Assembly (NCBI GenBank): GCA_035765855.1
Contig: DASTWM010000422.1
Location: forward strand, 1-46,011
Direction: 5' to 3'
Source of the DNA: DASTWM01 sp035765855
GTDB lineage: Bacteria; Chloroflexota; Chloroflexia; Chloroflexales; Roseiflexaceae
Length of the DNA: 46,011 nucleotides
Notes under the pieces: model-generated
The model's database searches: none
What the model saw: the letters and a program-made list of their open reading frames with translations, nothing else
What the model was told of the DNA's origin: nothing
Part shown: one piece after another, positions 24,155 through 32,407 of the stretch
Layout of the letters: every line of letters begins with the position of its first letter
Numbering within the stretch: the stretch's first letter is position 1
Made by a program: the position numbers and the translations under genes

Positions 24155-25591
24155 ATGGATCTTCATGGCAAACGCGCGCTGGTTATGGGGCTTGGCGTAC
24201 ACGGCGGCGGCCTCGGGGTCGCCCGCTTTCTGGTCGAGCGCGGTGCCGATGTCACCGTGACCGATCTGCGCGACGCTACCGTGCTCCAGCCGACCCTCGA
24301 CGCTCTGGCTGGGCTGCCTGTTCACTACGTCCTCGGCCAGCATCGCGAAGAAGATTTCCGCACTGCCGACCTCGTCGTCCGCAATCCTGGCGTTCCCCGC
24401 GAATCGCGCTTTCTCCAGATTGCGCGGGCGGCGGGCGCGAGCATTGAGATGGAGATGACCCTGTTCTTTCGGCTGTGTCCCGGCCCGATTATTGGCGTCA
24501 CCGGCACGAAGGGCAAAACGACCACGACCATGCTGACTGGCGCGATGCTGCGGGAGCAGTTTCCCGACACGGTGATCGCTGGCAACCTGCGCGTCTCGGC
24601 GCTGGAGCAACTGCCGAAGATTGGGCCGCACACGCCGGTGGTGCTGGAACTCTCATCGTTTGTGCTTGAAGGACTGGGCGAGGCTAAACTCAGCCCGCAA
24701 TACGCATGCATCACCAACATCTCGCCCGACCATCTTGACCGCTACGGCACGATGGAGGCCTATACCGAGGCAAAGAAGCAGATTTTTTATCATCAATGTG
24801 ATCAGGATGTGGCGGTGCTGAATTACAACGATGTGTCGGCTCACTTCGACGAGGCAGTACGCGGACGGCGCGCATGGTTTCTTGCAGATGATCCTGATGA
24901 TAATCCGCATATTTCTCGATTGCCAGATACTATTGCGTACTGGAGCCGAGAACACCTTCTGTGGCAGGCAAATGGTCGGCAGGAGATTATATGTAGAAAA
25001 GATGATGTTCATCTTGCTGGCCGTCATAATCTTGCGAATATCGCCGCCGCTGCCGCGCTCGCCAAAGCATATGGCGTGACAAATGAGAACATTCGCAACG
25101 CGATCCGTAAATTCACAGGCGTACCCGACCGGCTGGAGTTCGTGCGCGAGGTGAATGGCGTGCGCTATATCAACGACACGACCGCCACCGCGCCGGAAGC
25201 GGCCATCGCCGCGCTGCACAGCTTCGACGCGCCGATTGTGCTGATCGCGGGCGGGGCCGACAAGCAGTTGCCGTTCGACGACATGGCGCGGGCGATTGGC
25301 GAACGTACCAAAGCGGTGGTGCTGCTCAATGGCACGGCGACCGAGAAGTTGCAGTCAGCAGTCAGCAGTCAGCAGTCGGAATTTGGCGACAAAGGGCTGG
25401 CGACTGGCGACTGGCGACTGGCGACCGTAAGCGGTCCGTTCGATGATTTTGAACAAGCCGTGCGAACCGCGCGCGACATGGCCGAACCGGGCGATGTGGT
25501 GCTGCTCTCACCTGGCTGCGCGAGCTTCGGCATGTTCCGCAATGAGTTTCATCGCGGCGAGGAATTTCGCCGTATCGTGAGGGAACTGTAA
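24155..25591 (+). CDS. murD: UDP-MurNAc-L-Ala:D-Glu ligase with in-frame repeat insertion
   Basis: A 478-residue Mur ligase that adds D-glutamate to UDP-MurNAc-L-Ala. The Rossmann start is ALVMGLGVHGGGLGVARFL, the ATP loop GVTGTKGKTTTT at about residues 114-125, then LELSSFVLEGL, NISPDHLDRYG at about 187-197, FTGVPDRLEFVREVNGVRYINDT at about 324-346 and VLLSPGCASFGMF near the end. Residues about 399-426 (QSAVSSQQSEFGDKG then LATGDWRLAT) are encoded by a heptamer hairpin element and have no counterpart in normal MurD. They fall in a loop of the C-terminal domain between NGTATEKL and SGPFDDFEQAV. ATG 24155 is preferred over TTG 24146. The stop lies at the edge of the next element. Confidence 0.93.
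   Translation: MDLHGKRALVMGLGVHGGGLGVARFLVERGADVTVTDLRDATVLQPTLDALAGLPVHYVLGQHREEDFRTADLVVRNPGVPRESRFLQIARAAGASIEMEMTLFFRLCPGPIIGVTGTKGKTTTTMLTGAMLREQFPDTVIAGNLRVSALEQLPKIGPHTPVVLELSSFVLEGLGEAKLSPQYACITNISPDHLDRYGTMEAYTEAKKQIFYHQCDQDVAVLNYNDVSAHFDEAVRGRRAWFLADDPDDNPHISRLPDTIAYWSREHLLWQANGRQEIICRKDDVHLAGRHNLANIAAAAALAKAYGVTNENIRNAIRKFTGVPDRLEFVREVNGVRYINDTTATAPEAAIAALHSFDAPIVLIAGGADKQLPFDDMARAIGERTKAVVLLNGTATEKLQSAVSSQQSEFGDKGLATGDWRLATVSGPFDDFEQAVRTARDMAEPGDVVLLSPGCASFGMFRNEFHRGEEFRRIVREL
25349..25430. repeat. In-frame heptamer element inside murD
   Basis: The left arm has four GCAGTCA units (25351-25378) and the right arm four CTGGCGA units (25397-25425). The arms share the pairing core CAGTC/GACTG in every unit. 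Translation in the murD frame gives LQSAVSSQQ and GLATGDWRLAT. Both words are free of stop codons in every phase of this strand. Confidence 0.85.
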
Positions 25592-25676
25592 ATTGTATAT
25601 TCAAGATATGCAGTATGAATTCACTTTATTCGTATCGAATGGATAATATACAATTTGCACTTTGCAATTTGCAATG
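25591..25676. repeat. Element spanning the murD stop and the rhomboid-gene start
   Basis: AATTGTATATT (25591-25601) and its perfect inverse AATATACAATT (25645-25655) form a stem. The right side continues as units TTGCACT-TTGCAAT-TTGCAAT, ending in the ATG of the next gene. The last base of the murD stop codon is the first base of the left arm. Confidence 0.75.
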
Positions 25677-26564
25677 GCACAAGATCCAAACGATGACATG
25701 CAAGAAATAATGCGCCGCCTTGAACGCGAAATAGGCCCGCGACGGGAAGAAGACGAACCGCCCATGTACGACGAGCGACATCCCTTTCAGCCGCCAGAGC
25801 CGGCGCACGGCGAGGCACAGCCGCTTCCGCAGCAGGAAACACGGCAGGTGCAGATTCGTATTCCGCTCAGCCGCCCGCGTTCGTACCGCGTGCTGCTGGG
25901 AATTAACATTGCGGTGTATCTCCTGTCATGCGCGTTAAGCGGCGGGCTTGAGCCGACCAATGCGGTGCTCAATCTGCTGGGCGAGAAGAACAACGCGCAG
26001 ATTTACCTGGACGGTGAATACTGGCGCTTTCTGACGGCGATGTTTCTGCATGGCGGCCTGCTGCACATCCTGTTCAACGCCTACGCGCTGTACATCCTTG
26101 GGCCGCAGACCGAGCAGGTGTACGGCACACCGCGCTTTCTCGGTTTGTATTTCATCGCCGGGTTTGCGGGCGGCGTCGCGTCCTACGCATTATCGCCGTT
26201 TCCATCGGTCGGCGCGTCGGGCGCAATCTTCGGGCTGATCGGCGGGCTGGCCGCGTTTTATTACCTGAATCGCCAGACGCTTGGCGACATGGCCCGGCAG
26301 CAACTCGGCGGATTGATTACGGTGATCATGCTGAATTTGTTCATCGGCTTCAGTTCGTCAAACATTGACAATTTTGCACACCTGGGCGGCTTGTTTGGTG
26401 GTATTGTTGTCGGCGCGCTGCTGACGCCACGCTATTATCTCGACACCCGCCTGTACCCGCCGGTCATGGAGCGGCGCATGACGTCGATTGGGTGGGTTGG
26501 CGCGGTTGGCGTGCTGATTATCGTTGCTCTTGCGGCCATGATCATTACGCCGCCGTTACGCTAA
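25674..26564 (+). CDS. Rhomboid-family intramembrane serine protease
   Basis: A 296-residue protein. A polar cytoplasmic N-terminus of about 72 residues (acidic, Pro/Gln-rich) is followed by six membrane helices and a seventh hydrophobic segment at the end. The rhomboid signatures are WRFLTAMFLHGGLLHILFN at about residues 117-135, the nucleophile Ser182 in GASGAIFG and the catalytic His236 in NFAHLGGLFGG. It cleaves membrane-spanning segments of other proteins; the substrate is unknown. A place inside the dcw cluster between murD and ftsW is not usual. The ATG at 25674 is supplied by the last unit of the repeat element, and no Shine-Dalgarno sequence precedes it. Confidence 0.9.
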   Translation: MAQDPNDDMQEIMRRLEREIGPRREEDEPPMYDERHPFQPPEPAHGEAQPLPQQETRQVQIRIPLSRPRSYRVLLGINIAVYLLSCALSGGLEPTNAVLNLLGEKNNAQIYLDGEYWRFLTAMFLHGGLLHILFNAYALYILGPQTEQVYGTPRFLGLYFIAGFAGGVASYALSPFPSVGASGAIFGLIGGLAAFYYLNRQTLGDMARQQLGGLITVIMLNLFIGFSSSNIDNFAHLGGLFGGIVVGALLTPRYYLDTRLYPPVMERRMTSIGWVGAVGVLIIVALAAMIITPPLR

Positions 26565-26594
26565 ACGCGCGCCAAAGAATAGGTGGTAACGCTT

Positions 26595-27872
26595 ATGTTC
26601 GATAAATCCAAACGGCAGCCCGATTACCTGTTGCTGACGACTATTGGCATCATGGTGCCGTTCGGCCTGGTGATGGTGTATAGTTCGTCGTTCATGGATG
26701 CGCTGGTCAACCACGATGGCAACCAGTTGTATTATCTGTGGCGGCAGCTTGCCGGGGCGATCATCGGCACCGTGGCACTGCTGATTGTGCAGCGCATCGA
26801 CTACCGCGTGTGGCGCAAATATTCGGTGCATTTGCTGGCCGTGACGCTGCTGCTGCTGGTGGCGGTGCTGGTGCTTCCCAGTACGATTACCACTGTGAAT
26901 GGCGCGAAAAGCTGGATCAGGATCGGCCCGCTCAGCGTGCAACCGTCAGAAATTGCAAAGCTCGCGTTGGTGGTATACTTCGCCGATTGGCTTTCACGGC
27001 GCGGCGCGCGGCTCGGCAACGTGACCTATGGCCTTGTTCCCTTCGCCGTGATGCTCGGAATCGTGTGCGGTTTGGTCATGCTGGAGCCGGACCTCGGCAC
27101 AACGGTGGTGCTGGTGGTGATCGGCAGCGTTGTGTACTTCGCGGCTGGCGCAAACCTGATGCACATCGCCGGCGCGTCGGTGATTGCGGCGGCGGCATGC
27201 TGGGCCATGGTCAAAGTGGCCGTGTATCGCCAGGATCGTATCGCGGTCTGGCTCGACGGCCCGTTCAAGCACTACCAGGAGGCCGGTTATCAGCCAGCGC
27301 ACGCGCTGTATGCGCTCGGCAGCGGCGGCATTTTCGGCGTTGGACTGGGGCAGGGCCGCCAAAAGTTTTTGTGGCTGCCGCAGGCGCACACGGACACGAT
27401 CTTCGCCATTATTGGCGAGGAGTTCGGGCTGCTCGGCACGCTGTTCGTGGTCGGCTGTTTTCTGCTGATCGCCTATCGTGGCTTCCGCATCGCCGCGCGC
27501 GCGCCGGAGCCGTTCGCCGCGCTTATGGCAATCGGCCTGACCGGCTGGCTGGTGTTCCAGGCCTTTATCAACATTGGCGTCGTCACGACGCTATTGCCAT
27601 TTACCGGCATTACATTGCCATTTCTGAGTTACGGAAGTTCGTCGCTGATTATGTGTATGGTTGCGGCTGGTATTTTGATTAGCATGTCGCGCCACACGGT
27701 TGAACGTGATGCGAGAGAAACAACTGAACGTGCTCGACGCGCGCCCATCCGTGCCCTTCCCGCGCCTGTTTCTCTGTGGTGGCGGAACTGGCGGGCACGT
27801 TTACCCAGCGCTGGCAGTCGCCGAGGAGCTCGCCGACCGGGAACAAGCAGCCGCGGCGCGCGAGCGCGATAG
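26595..27872 (+). CDS. ftsW: Lipid II polymerase FtsW (SEDS family)
   Basis: A 425-residue SEDS glycosyltransferase that polymerises lipid II at the septum together with FtsI. The ten-helix body ends near residue 375. Signatures are NGAKSWIRIGPLSVQPSEIAK at about 101-121, LEPDLGTTVVL, AHTDTIFAIIGEEFGLLG at about 265-282 and LPFTGITLPFLSYGSSSLI at about 335-353. The last 55 residues or so are Arg/Ala-rich (RRAPIRALPAPVSLWWRNW and on). They come from reading the start of murG in another frame, giving an overlap of about 164 nt. The ATG at 26595 with AGGTGG 8 nt upstream is preferred over a GTG 12 nt earlier. Confidence 0.92.
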   Translation: MFDKSKRQPDYLLLTTIGIMVPFGLVMVYSSSFMDALVNHDGNQLYYLWRQLAGAIIGTVALLIVQRIDYRVWRKYSVHLLAVTLLLLVAVLVLPSTITTVNGAKSWIRIGPLSVQPSEIAKLALVVYFADWLSRRGARLGNVTYGLVPFAVMLGIVCGLVMLEPDLGTTVVLVVIGSVVYFAAGANLMHIAGASVIAAAACWAMVKVAVYRQDRIAVWLDGPFKHYQEAGYQPAHALYALGSGGIFGVGLGQGRQKFLWLPQAHTDTIFAIIGEEFGLLGTLFVVGCFLLIAYRGFRIAARAPEPFAALMAIGLTGWLVFQAFINIGVVTTLLPFTGITLPFLSYGSSSLIMCMVAAGILISMSRHTVERDARETTERARRAPIRALPAPVSLWWRNWRARLPSAGSRRGARRPGTSSRGARAR

Positions 27873-29085
27873 TGCGGAAGGTTCGCGGTTCGCGGTTCCT
27901 GGTTCTCGGGTGGTCTACGTCGGCAGCACTGATGGCATGGAGTCTGGCCTGGTCGCGCGCGAAAGCAATCTGCCATTTCGTGGCATCGCCTCAGCAGCGT
28001 TGCGGGGTCGCGCGCCATGGACACTCGCCCGCAATATCGCCCTGATTGCGTGTGGAACACAGCAGGCGCGGCGGCTGATTGCGGAGCAGCGGCCCGGCGC
28101 GATTCTTGGCACCGGCGGCTATGTGTGCGTGCCATTGTTTCTCGCCGCGCGGCGAGCGGGCGTGCCGACGATTATTTACCTGCCGGACGTGGTGCCAGGG
28201 CTGGCAGTGCGCCTGCTGGCGCGGCTGGCGACCGTGGTGGCATGCAATGTCGAAGACTCAGCAACTTATTTTAGATTGCAGATTGCAGATTGCAGATTGC
28301 AGAGCCAGCAATCTGCAATCTGCAATGTACAATCTGCAATCTACGTTGTGGGCTATCCCGTTCGACGCGAGTTGTTCGAGCAAGACAAAGCGGCATGCCG
28401 CGCGGCATTTGGCTTGCATGATGGGTTGCCGGTGCTGTTTGTCTACGGCGGCAGCCGGGGCGCGCGGAGTATCAACAAGGCCATTGCCGCGCTGCTGCCG
28501 CACCTGTTGCCGTTGGCGCAAATCATTCATGTGTGCGGGCGCGAGGGCGACGAAACATTTCTGCGCGAGGCGGCGGCGCGCCTGCCGGCGGAGTTGCAGC
28601 AGCGGTACAAGTTATATCCCTATTTGTTCAGCAGCGACAATGACAAGATGACAAGATGGCAAGGTGACAAAATTAGAGACAAGGATGTTATCCTGTCATC
28701 GGGTCATCTTGTCACTCCATCAATGGCGCGGGCGTTCGGGGCGGCAGATCTGGCCGTCTGCCGGAGCGGCGCGTCAACCATGGCCGAGCTGCCGGCGGCG
28801 AAACTGCCAGCCGTGCTTGTGCCGTATCCGTATGTTCATCAGGACGAAAATGCCGATTATCTGGTGCAGCGCGGTGCCGCCGTCAAAGTCGCAGATGCCG
28901 AAATGGCAGGATCAGGACAGCCTGAGGATGGTCCGCTGTTTCATGCTATTCAGCGGCTGCTGAAGCATGACGATGAGCGGCAAACGATGTCGGAACGGAG
29001 CGCGGCCCTGGCGCGTCCAGACGCGGTTCATTGCCTTACCGATCTTCTTCTTTCCATTGCACAGTCAACGGAGGCCCGACCGTGA
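27709..29085 (+). CDS. murG: MurG N-acetylglucosaminyltransferase with three repeat insertions
   Basis: A 458-residue MurG, longer than the usual 350-370. It adds GlcNAc to lipid I to give lipid II at the inner membrane face. Conserved parts are LFLCGGGTGGHVYPALAVAEEL at about residues 21-42, VYVGSTDGMES, GTGGYVCVPLFLAA, VGYPVRREL at about 215-223, FVYGGSRGARSIN and CRSGASTMAEL at about 351-361, then PYPYVHQDENADYL. Three segments match no normal MurG: about 58-68 (GGTTCGC units), about 188-213 (GATTGCA hairpin) and about 310-338 (8-nt-unit hairpin). All keep the frame, so the enzyme is probably active with extra loops. The start is uncertain (27700, 27709, 27730 or 27751). Confidence 0.92.
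   Translation: MREKQLNVLDARPSVPFPRLFLCGGGTGGHVYPALAVAEELADREQAAAARERDSAEGSRFAVPGSRVVYVGSTDGMESGLVARESNLPFRGIASAALRGRAPWTLARNIALIACGTQQARRLIAEQRPGAILGTGGYVCVPLFLAARRAGVPTIIYLPDVVPGLAVRLLARLATVVACNVEDSATYFRLQIADCRLQSQQSAICNVQSAIYVVGYPVRRELFEQDKAACRAAFGLHDGLPVLFVYGGSRGARSINKAIAALLPHLLPLAQIIHVCGREGDETFLREAAARLPAELQQRYKLYPYLFSSDNDKMTRWQGDKIRDKDVILSSGHLVTPSMARAFGAADLAVCRSGASTMAELPAAKLPAVLVPYPYVHQDENADYLVQRGAAVKVADAEMAGSGQPEDGPLFHAIQRLLKHDDERQTMSERSAALARPDAVHCLTDLLLSIAQSTEARP
27880..27910. repeat. Single-armed heptamer array (GGTTCGC) in murG
   Basis: Four units GGTTCGC-GGTTCGC-GGTTCCT-GGTTCTC run in the murG frame and encode GSRFAVPGSR. No clear inverted partner is seen nearby, so this is either a half element or one whose second arm has decayed. 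Confidence 0.65.
28273..28346. repeat. In-frame heptamer hairpin (GATTGCA) inside murG
   Basis: Four AGATTGC units (28273-28303) face five inverted units GCAATCT-GCAATCT-GCAATGT-ACAATCT-GCAATCT (28309-28343). A 28-bp stem with few mismatches can be drawn. The insert encodes RLQIADCRLQSQQSAICNVQ. The same word occurs in the rsmH-start element. Confidence 0.92.
28641..28714. repeat. In-frame hairpin with 8-nt units inside murG
   Basis: Units TGACAAGA-TGACAAGA-TGGCAAGG-TGACAAAA face TCCTGTCA-TCGGGTCA-TCTTGTCA. The core TGACAAGATGAC (28641-28652) is exactly inverted at 28703-28714. The period is 8 rather than 7. The word contains TGA, but the phase used by murG avoids it. Confidence 0.85.
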
Positions 29086-29729
29086 GTTTTACCTTCAGTA
29101 GCTATCAGGCGCTGCTTGTGCCCGTGTTGATTCTCTTTGCATACCTTGGATGGCGCAGAGGCTTCTGGCTTGAAGTTGGTATTACGATCGGCATGGGTTT
29201 GGTTGTGCTGGCAACGGTGCTGTTTCCGGTCCAATTTATCGGATTTATCAATCGTATCCTGACCAACATTCCGCGCGTCTTTGGCGTATTGCTGGGCACG
29301 AATGTACCGGCGCTCGATCAGAACCTGCTGTTTGGCGATCCTGACAGTTTCCGCTATTTGCTGGCGCGCATGGCGTTGTTCGCGCTGCTGACATTTCTGG
29401 TATACAGTTCGCGCTTCGGGTGGGCGTATCCAGCTGGGAAGCCGCGCATTGCAACGAATACCGCTGAGCGTCTCCTGGGCGCGGGCTTTGGCGCTATTAC
29501 GGGCTTGCTCTGGTTCGTTGCGGTCAATAGCTTTTTGAATCGCATCCGCGCTTTGCGCAACCAGCCGACGCTGCCGGGCGAAGGTATCACGTTGACGGCA
29601 CCGACGGTGCCTGATCTGACTCCGGTATTGGGCTTGATTCCAACCATCATTGTCGTGCTGGTGATTATTCTGGCGGTGCTGGCGCTGTTGCGCTTGCCGC
29701 GCCTGTGGAATGACCCACCGAAAAAATAA
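29082..29729 (+). CDS. CvpA-like membrane protein
   Basis: A 215-residue integral membrane protein with about four or five helices: VPVLILFAYLGWRRGFWLEV at about residues 12-31, then GLVVLATVLFPVQFIGF, LLARMALFALLTFLVYS at about 88-104, LLGAGFGAITGLLWFVAVN at about 127-145 and IPTIIVVLVIILAVLALLRL near the end. The GxxxG-flanked 'GWRRGFW' start and the RLLGAGFGAITGLL segment resemble CvpA-family proteins. Identity is low and the role here is unknown. The GTG start overlaps the murG stop (GTGA), with GGAGG upstream. murC follows with a one-base overlap, so expression is tightly coupled. Confidence 0.7.
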   Translation: MSFTFSSYQALLVPVLILFAYLGWRRGFWLEVGITIGMGLVVLATVLFPVQFIGFINRILTNIPRVFGVLLGTNVPALDQNLLFGDPDSFRYLLARMALFALLTFLVYSSRFGWAYPAGKPRIATNTAERLLGAGFGAITGLLWFVAVNSFLNRIRALRNQPTLPGEGITLTAPTVPDLTPVLGLIPTIIVVLVIILAVLALLRLPRLWNDPPKK

Positions 29730-31126
29730 TGCAACATTACTACATCGTTGGCATTGCGGGCGCGGGCATGAGCGGCATCGCGCACATCCTGCTCGATCAG
29801 GGCCACATCGTCAGTGGCTCGGATATGCAGCGCAGCGCGGCTGCCAATGCGCTCGCGGCGCGTGGCGCGACGATCATGCTCGGCCATGATCCAGCGAACA
29901 TTGCTGGAGCCGATGCGCTGGTGATCACCTCGGCGGTCAAGCCCGATCACCCGGAAGTTGCGGCGGCCCGCGCGCAGGGTTTGCCGGTGCTGAAGCGCGC
30001 CGACCTGTGGCGCGAATGGTCCAAGCAGCGGCCAGTGGTGGCGGTGGCGGGGACAGCAGGCAAGACGACGACGACCGCCATGATCGCGCTGGTGCTGCTG
30101 CGCGCCGGGCGCGAGCCGGGCTTTCTGGTCGGCGCGGACGTGCCAGATCTGGGCGCGAACGCGCGCTGGGGTGCGCCCGATGCGCCGCTGGTGATCGAGG
30201 CCGATGAGTACGACCGCACGTTTCTGGCGCTCGCGCCGCAGGTGGCCGTGATTACGAATGTCGAGTGGGATCATGTTGACATCTACCCGACGCCGGAAGC
30301 GTACGACGCAGCGTTCCAAACGTTTGCTCGCTCGGTGCCGGAGCCGCGCAATGTGATCATGTGTGGCGACGACGCGGGCGTGCAGCGCGCGATCGACCTG
30401 CCGGAAGCGACGCAGTACGGCGTGGACGAACTGCTTGGCCGCGACCTGGTTTCATGTCGCCGCACGCTGTTCGAGTGGACGGCGACCAATCTGCATTCCA
30501 TGCCCGATGGCACGCGCTTCGACCTGTGGCGCTACGACCGGCGCAGTTTCGCCACGCGCGCGCTGGGGCCGCGCACGTTGCGCCTTTCGGGGCGACATAA
30601 TGTTGAGAACGCGCTGGCGGTTATCGCTGCGGCGAGTGCGCTCGGCGTGGACCAGACGACGATTGCGGAAGCGCTGGCAAGCTACCATGGCGCGGGGCGG
30701 CGCTTCGAGATCAAAGGCGAAGCGGGCGGCGTGACGGTCGTGGACGATTACGCGCATCACCCGGCCAAGGTGCGGGCGACGTTGCAGGCCGCGCGCGAAC
30801 GTTTCGGCGACCGGCGGCTGGTGGTCTACATGCAGCCGCACACCTACTCGCGCACGCGGGCGCTGCTCGACGAGTGGGCCGACGCCTTTGACGCGGCGGA
30901 TGTGGTGCGGGTCGGCGCGATTTACGCAGCGCGCGAGCATGACACGCTTGGGATGAGCGATTATGTGTTGGCAGAGGCTATTCGGCACCGCGACGTTGCG
31001 CCGGTTGGCGATGTTGGCGCGGCGTCGGAGGAACTGGCGGCGCTGGTGCAGCCCGGCGATGTGCTGCTCACGCTCGGCGCGGGTGATGGCTACAAGGTGG
31101 GTGAGTATGTGCTTCAGCGGAAGTAG
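29729..31126 (+). CDS. murC: UDP-N-acetylmuramate:L-alanine ligase
   Basis: A 465-residue Mur ligase that adds the first amino acid, L-Ala, to UDP-MurNAc. Family segments are YIVGIAGAGMSGIAHILLDQG at about residues 5-25, VSGSDMQRS, the ATP loop VAGTAGKTTTTAM at about 105-117, VIEADEYDRTFLALAP at about 155-170, SGRHNVENALAVIAAA at about 288-303, VVDDYAHHPAKVRATL at about 337-352 and MQPHTYSRT at about 367-375. Glycine-rich loop, Mg-binding Glu and C-terminal domain are all in place, with no repeat insertion. Its ATG shares one base with the stop of the CvpA-like gene (TAATG). Confidence 0.95.
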   Translation: MQHYYIVGIAGAGMSGIAHILLDQGHIVSGSDMQRSAAANALAARGATIMLGHDPANIAGADALVITSAVKPDHPEVAAARAQGLPVLKRADLWREWSKQRPVVAVAGTAGKTTTTAMIALVLLRAGREPGFLVGADVPDLGANARWGAPDAPLVIEADEYDRTFLALAPQVAVITNVEWDHVDIYPTPEAYDAAFQTFARSVPEPRNVIMCGDDAGVQRAIDLPEATQYGVDELLGRDLVSCRRTLFEWTATNLHSMPDGTRFDLWRYDRRSFATRALGPRTLRLSGRHNVENALAVIAAASALGVDQTTIAEALASYHGAGRRFEIKGEAGGVTVVDDYAHHPAKVRATLQAARERFGDRRLVVYMQPHTYSRTRALLDEWADAFDAADVVRVGAIYAAREHDTLGMSDYVLAEAIRHRDVAPVGDVGAASEELAALVQPGDVLLTLGAGDGYKVGEYVLQRK

Positions 31127-31132
31127 ATTGCC

Positions 31133-32407
31133 ATGACCGAAGATATTACAACCTTTCATGACCATGTTGCCGCGCAACTCAGCGAGCGCTACCGCGACAA
31201 CAAGCTTGCGCCGGATGGCTGGCGCGAGACGGCGGTGTGGCACTGGGAGCAGGCCAGTAAGTACGCGCAGGCCGCGAACATGGCGCTGGAAGTGGCTGAG
31301 TCGCATGTTGCCAGGCTTGATTTTGTGGCAGCGCGGCAGTGGGCCGAGCGGACGCTGGAATTGCTTGAGCGGCTGCGGCCCGCGCAACGACGCGGCTACG
31401 AACTGCGCGCCTATGCGCTGGCGCTGGCTGTGCTGGAGTTCGGCGGGCAATATCGCGAAGGATTGGAGTATGCCCGGCGCATGCTGCGTGTGGCGCAGGC
31501 CCGCTACGGTCGCGAGGCTGAGGCGCGGGCGCTGCTCCAGGTTGGGCGCATGCAGCGCGAGGTCGGGCAGCTGCGCGAGGCCGAGGCGTCCTTGCAGCAG
31601 GCGCGCGATGTGGCAGAACGCAGCGAATTGAGCGATCTTGAGGCCGAAGCGCGCGTGAACCTCGCCAAAGTTCACCAACTGCAAGGTCGGCATCTGGAAG
31701 CGTTGCAGGAGTTGCGGCTTGCGCAGGAAGAGCCTGCGCTGGGTGAAGGTAGCATGCAGCAGGCGCGCATTCTGACCAGCATTGGCGATGTGTACCGCGT
31801 GCTTGGCGCAAGCCGCGAAGCCATGCAGTTCTACATGCAGTCGCTCAATTTGCAGCATGGACAGGCCAATTTGCTCGGTCAGGCGATTTTGAAGGAAAAA
31901 TTAGCTCTTGGATTGCTCGGCCAGAACAAGCTGGACGAGGCGCTTGGGAATGCGGAAGAAAGCCTGCGCATCCGCCAGGATATTGGCGATGTGATCGGCC
32001 AGGCGCGCGCCAACAGTGTGATCGGCACGATCATGAGCCGCCTGGGCCAGCACGAGCAGGCGATGGGCTACCATGAGCGGGCGCGGGCGCTCGACGAGCA
32101 GACCCAGAATCAGCGCGGCCAGGGCGTGGCGCTGCTCCACCTTGGGGATGCGGCGCGGGCATTGCGCCGCTATGATGTGGCGCAGCAGCACTACGCCGAG
32201 GCGTTGGCGCTGGCGCAGCGCTCCGGCGACCAGATTGCCCTGGCGCGCACGCTGGAGCGCATGGGCGACATGTTTTTGGAGCAGGGCCAGCGCGATCAGG
32301 CCAACCGGCACTGGGCCAACGCGCTGAAGATTCGCGAGGCGCTCGGCCATGCCGACGAGATGCGCGCGTTGCGTGACCGCATTCGGTCAGGACATTTGCC
32401 AGAGTGA
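31133..32407 (+). CDS. TPR-repeat protein inside the dcw cluster
   Basis: A 424-residue, probably cytoplasmic protein with no signal peptide. From about residue 30 to the end it is made of helical pairs of the tetratricopeptide type. Examples are ALLQVGRMQREVGQLREAE, ARILTSIGDVYRVLGASREA and ARANSVIGTIMSRLGQHEQA, with the final unit RTLERMGDMFLEQGQRDQAN. At least eight units can be counted. TPR arrays bind other proteins, so a scaffold role in cell-wall synthesis or division is plausible from position alone. It starts 6 nt after murC, and its stop overlaps the GTG of murB. Such a gene is not part of the textbook dcw order. Confidence 0.85.
   Translation: MTEDITTFHDHVAAQLSERYRDNKLAPDGWRETAVWHWEQASKYAQAANMALEVAESHVARLDFVAARQWAERTLELLERLRPAQRRGYELRAYALALAVLEFGGQYREGLEYARRMLRVAQARYGREAEARALLQVGRMQREVGQLREAEASLQQARDVAERSELSDLEAEARVNLAKVHQLQGRHLEALQELRLAQEEPALGEGSMQQARILTSIGDVYRVLGASREAMQFYMQSLNLQHGQANLLGQAILKEKLALGLLGQNKLDEALGNAEESLRIRQDIGDVIGQARANSVIGTIMSRLGQHEQAMGYHERARALDEQTQNQRGQGVALLHLGDAARALRRYDVAQQHYAEALALAQRSGDQIALARTLERMGDMFLEQGQRDQANRHWANALKIREALGHADEMRALRDRIRSGHLPE

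Noticed and set aside
28261..28722. Possible frameshifts in murG
   Set aside because: Conserved motifs before and after both inserts are in the same frame, so these are clean in-frame insertions.
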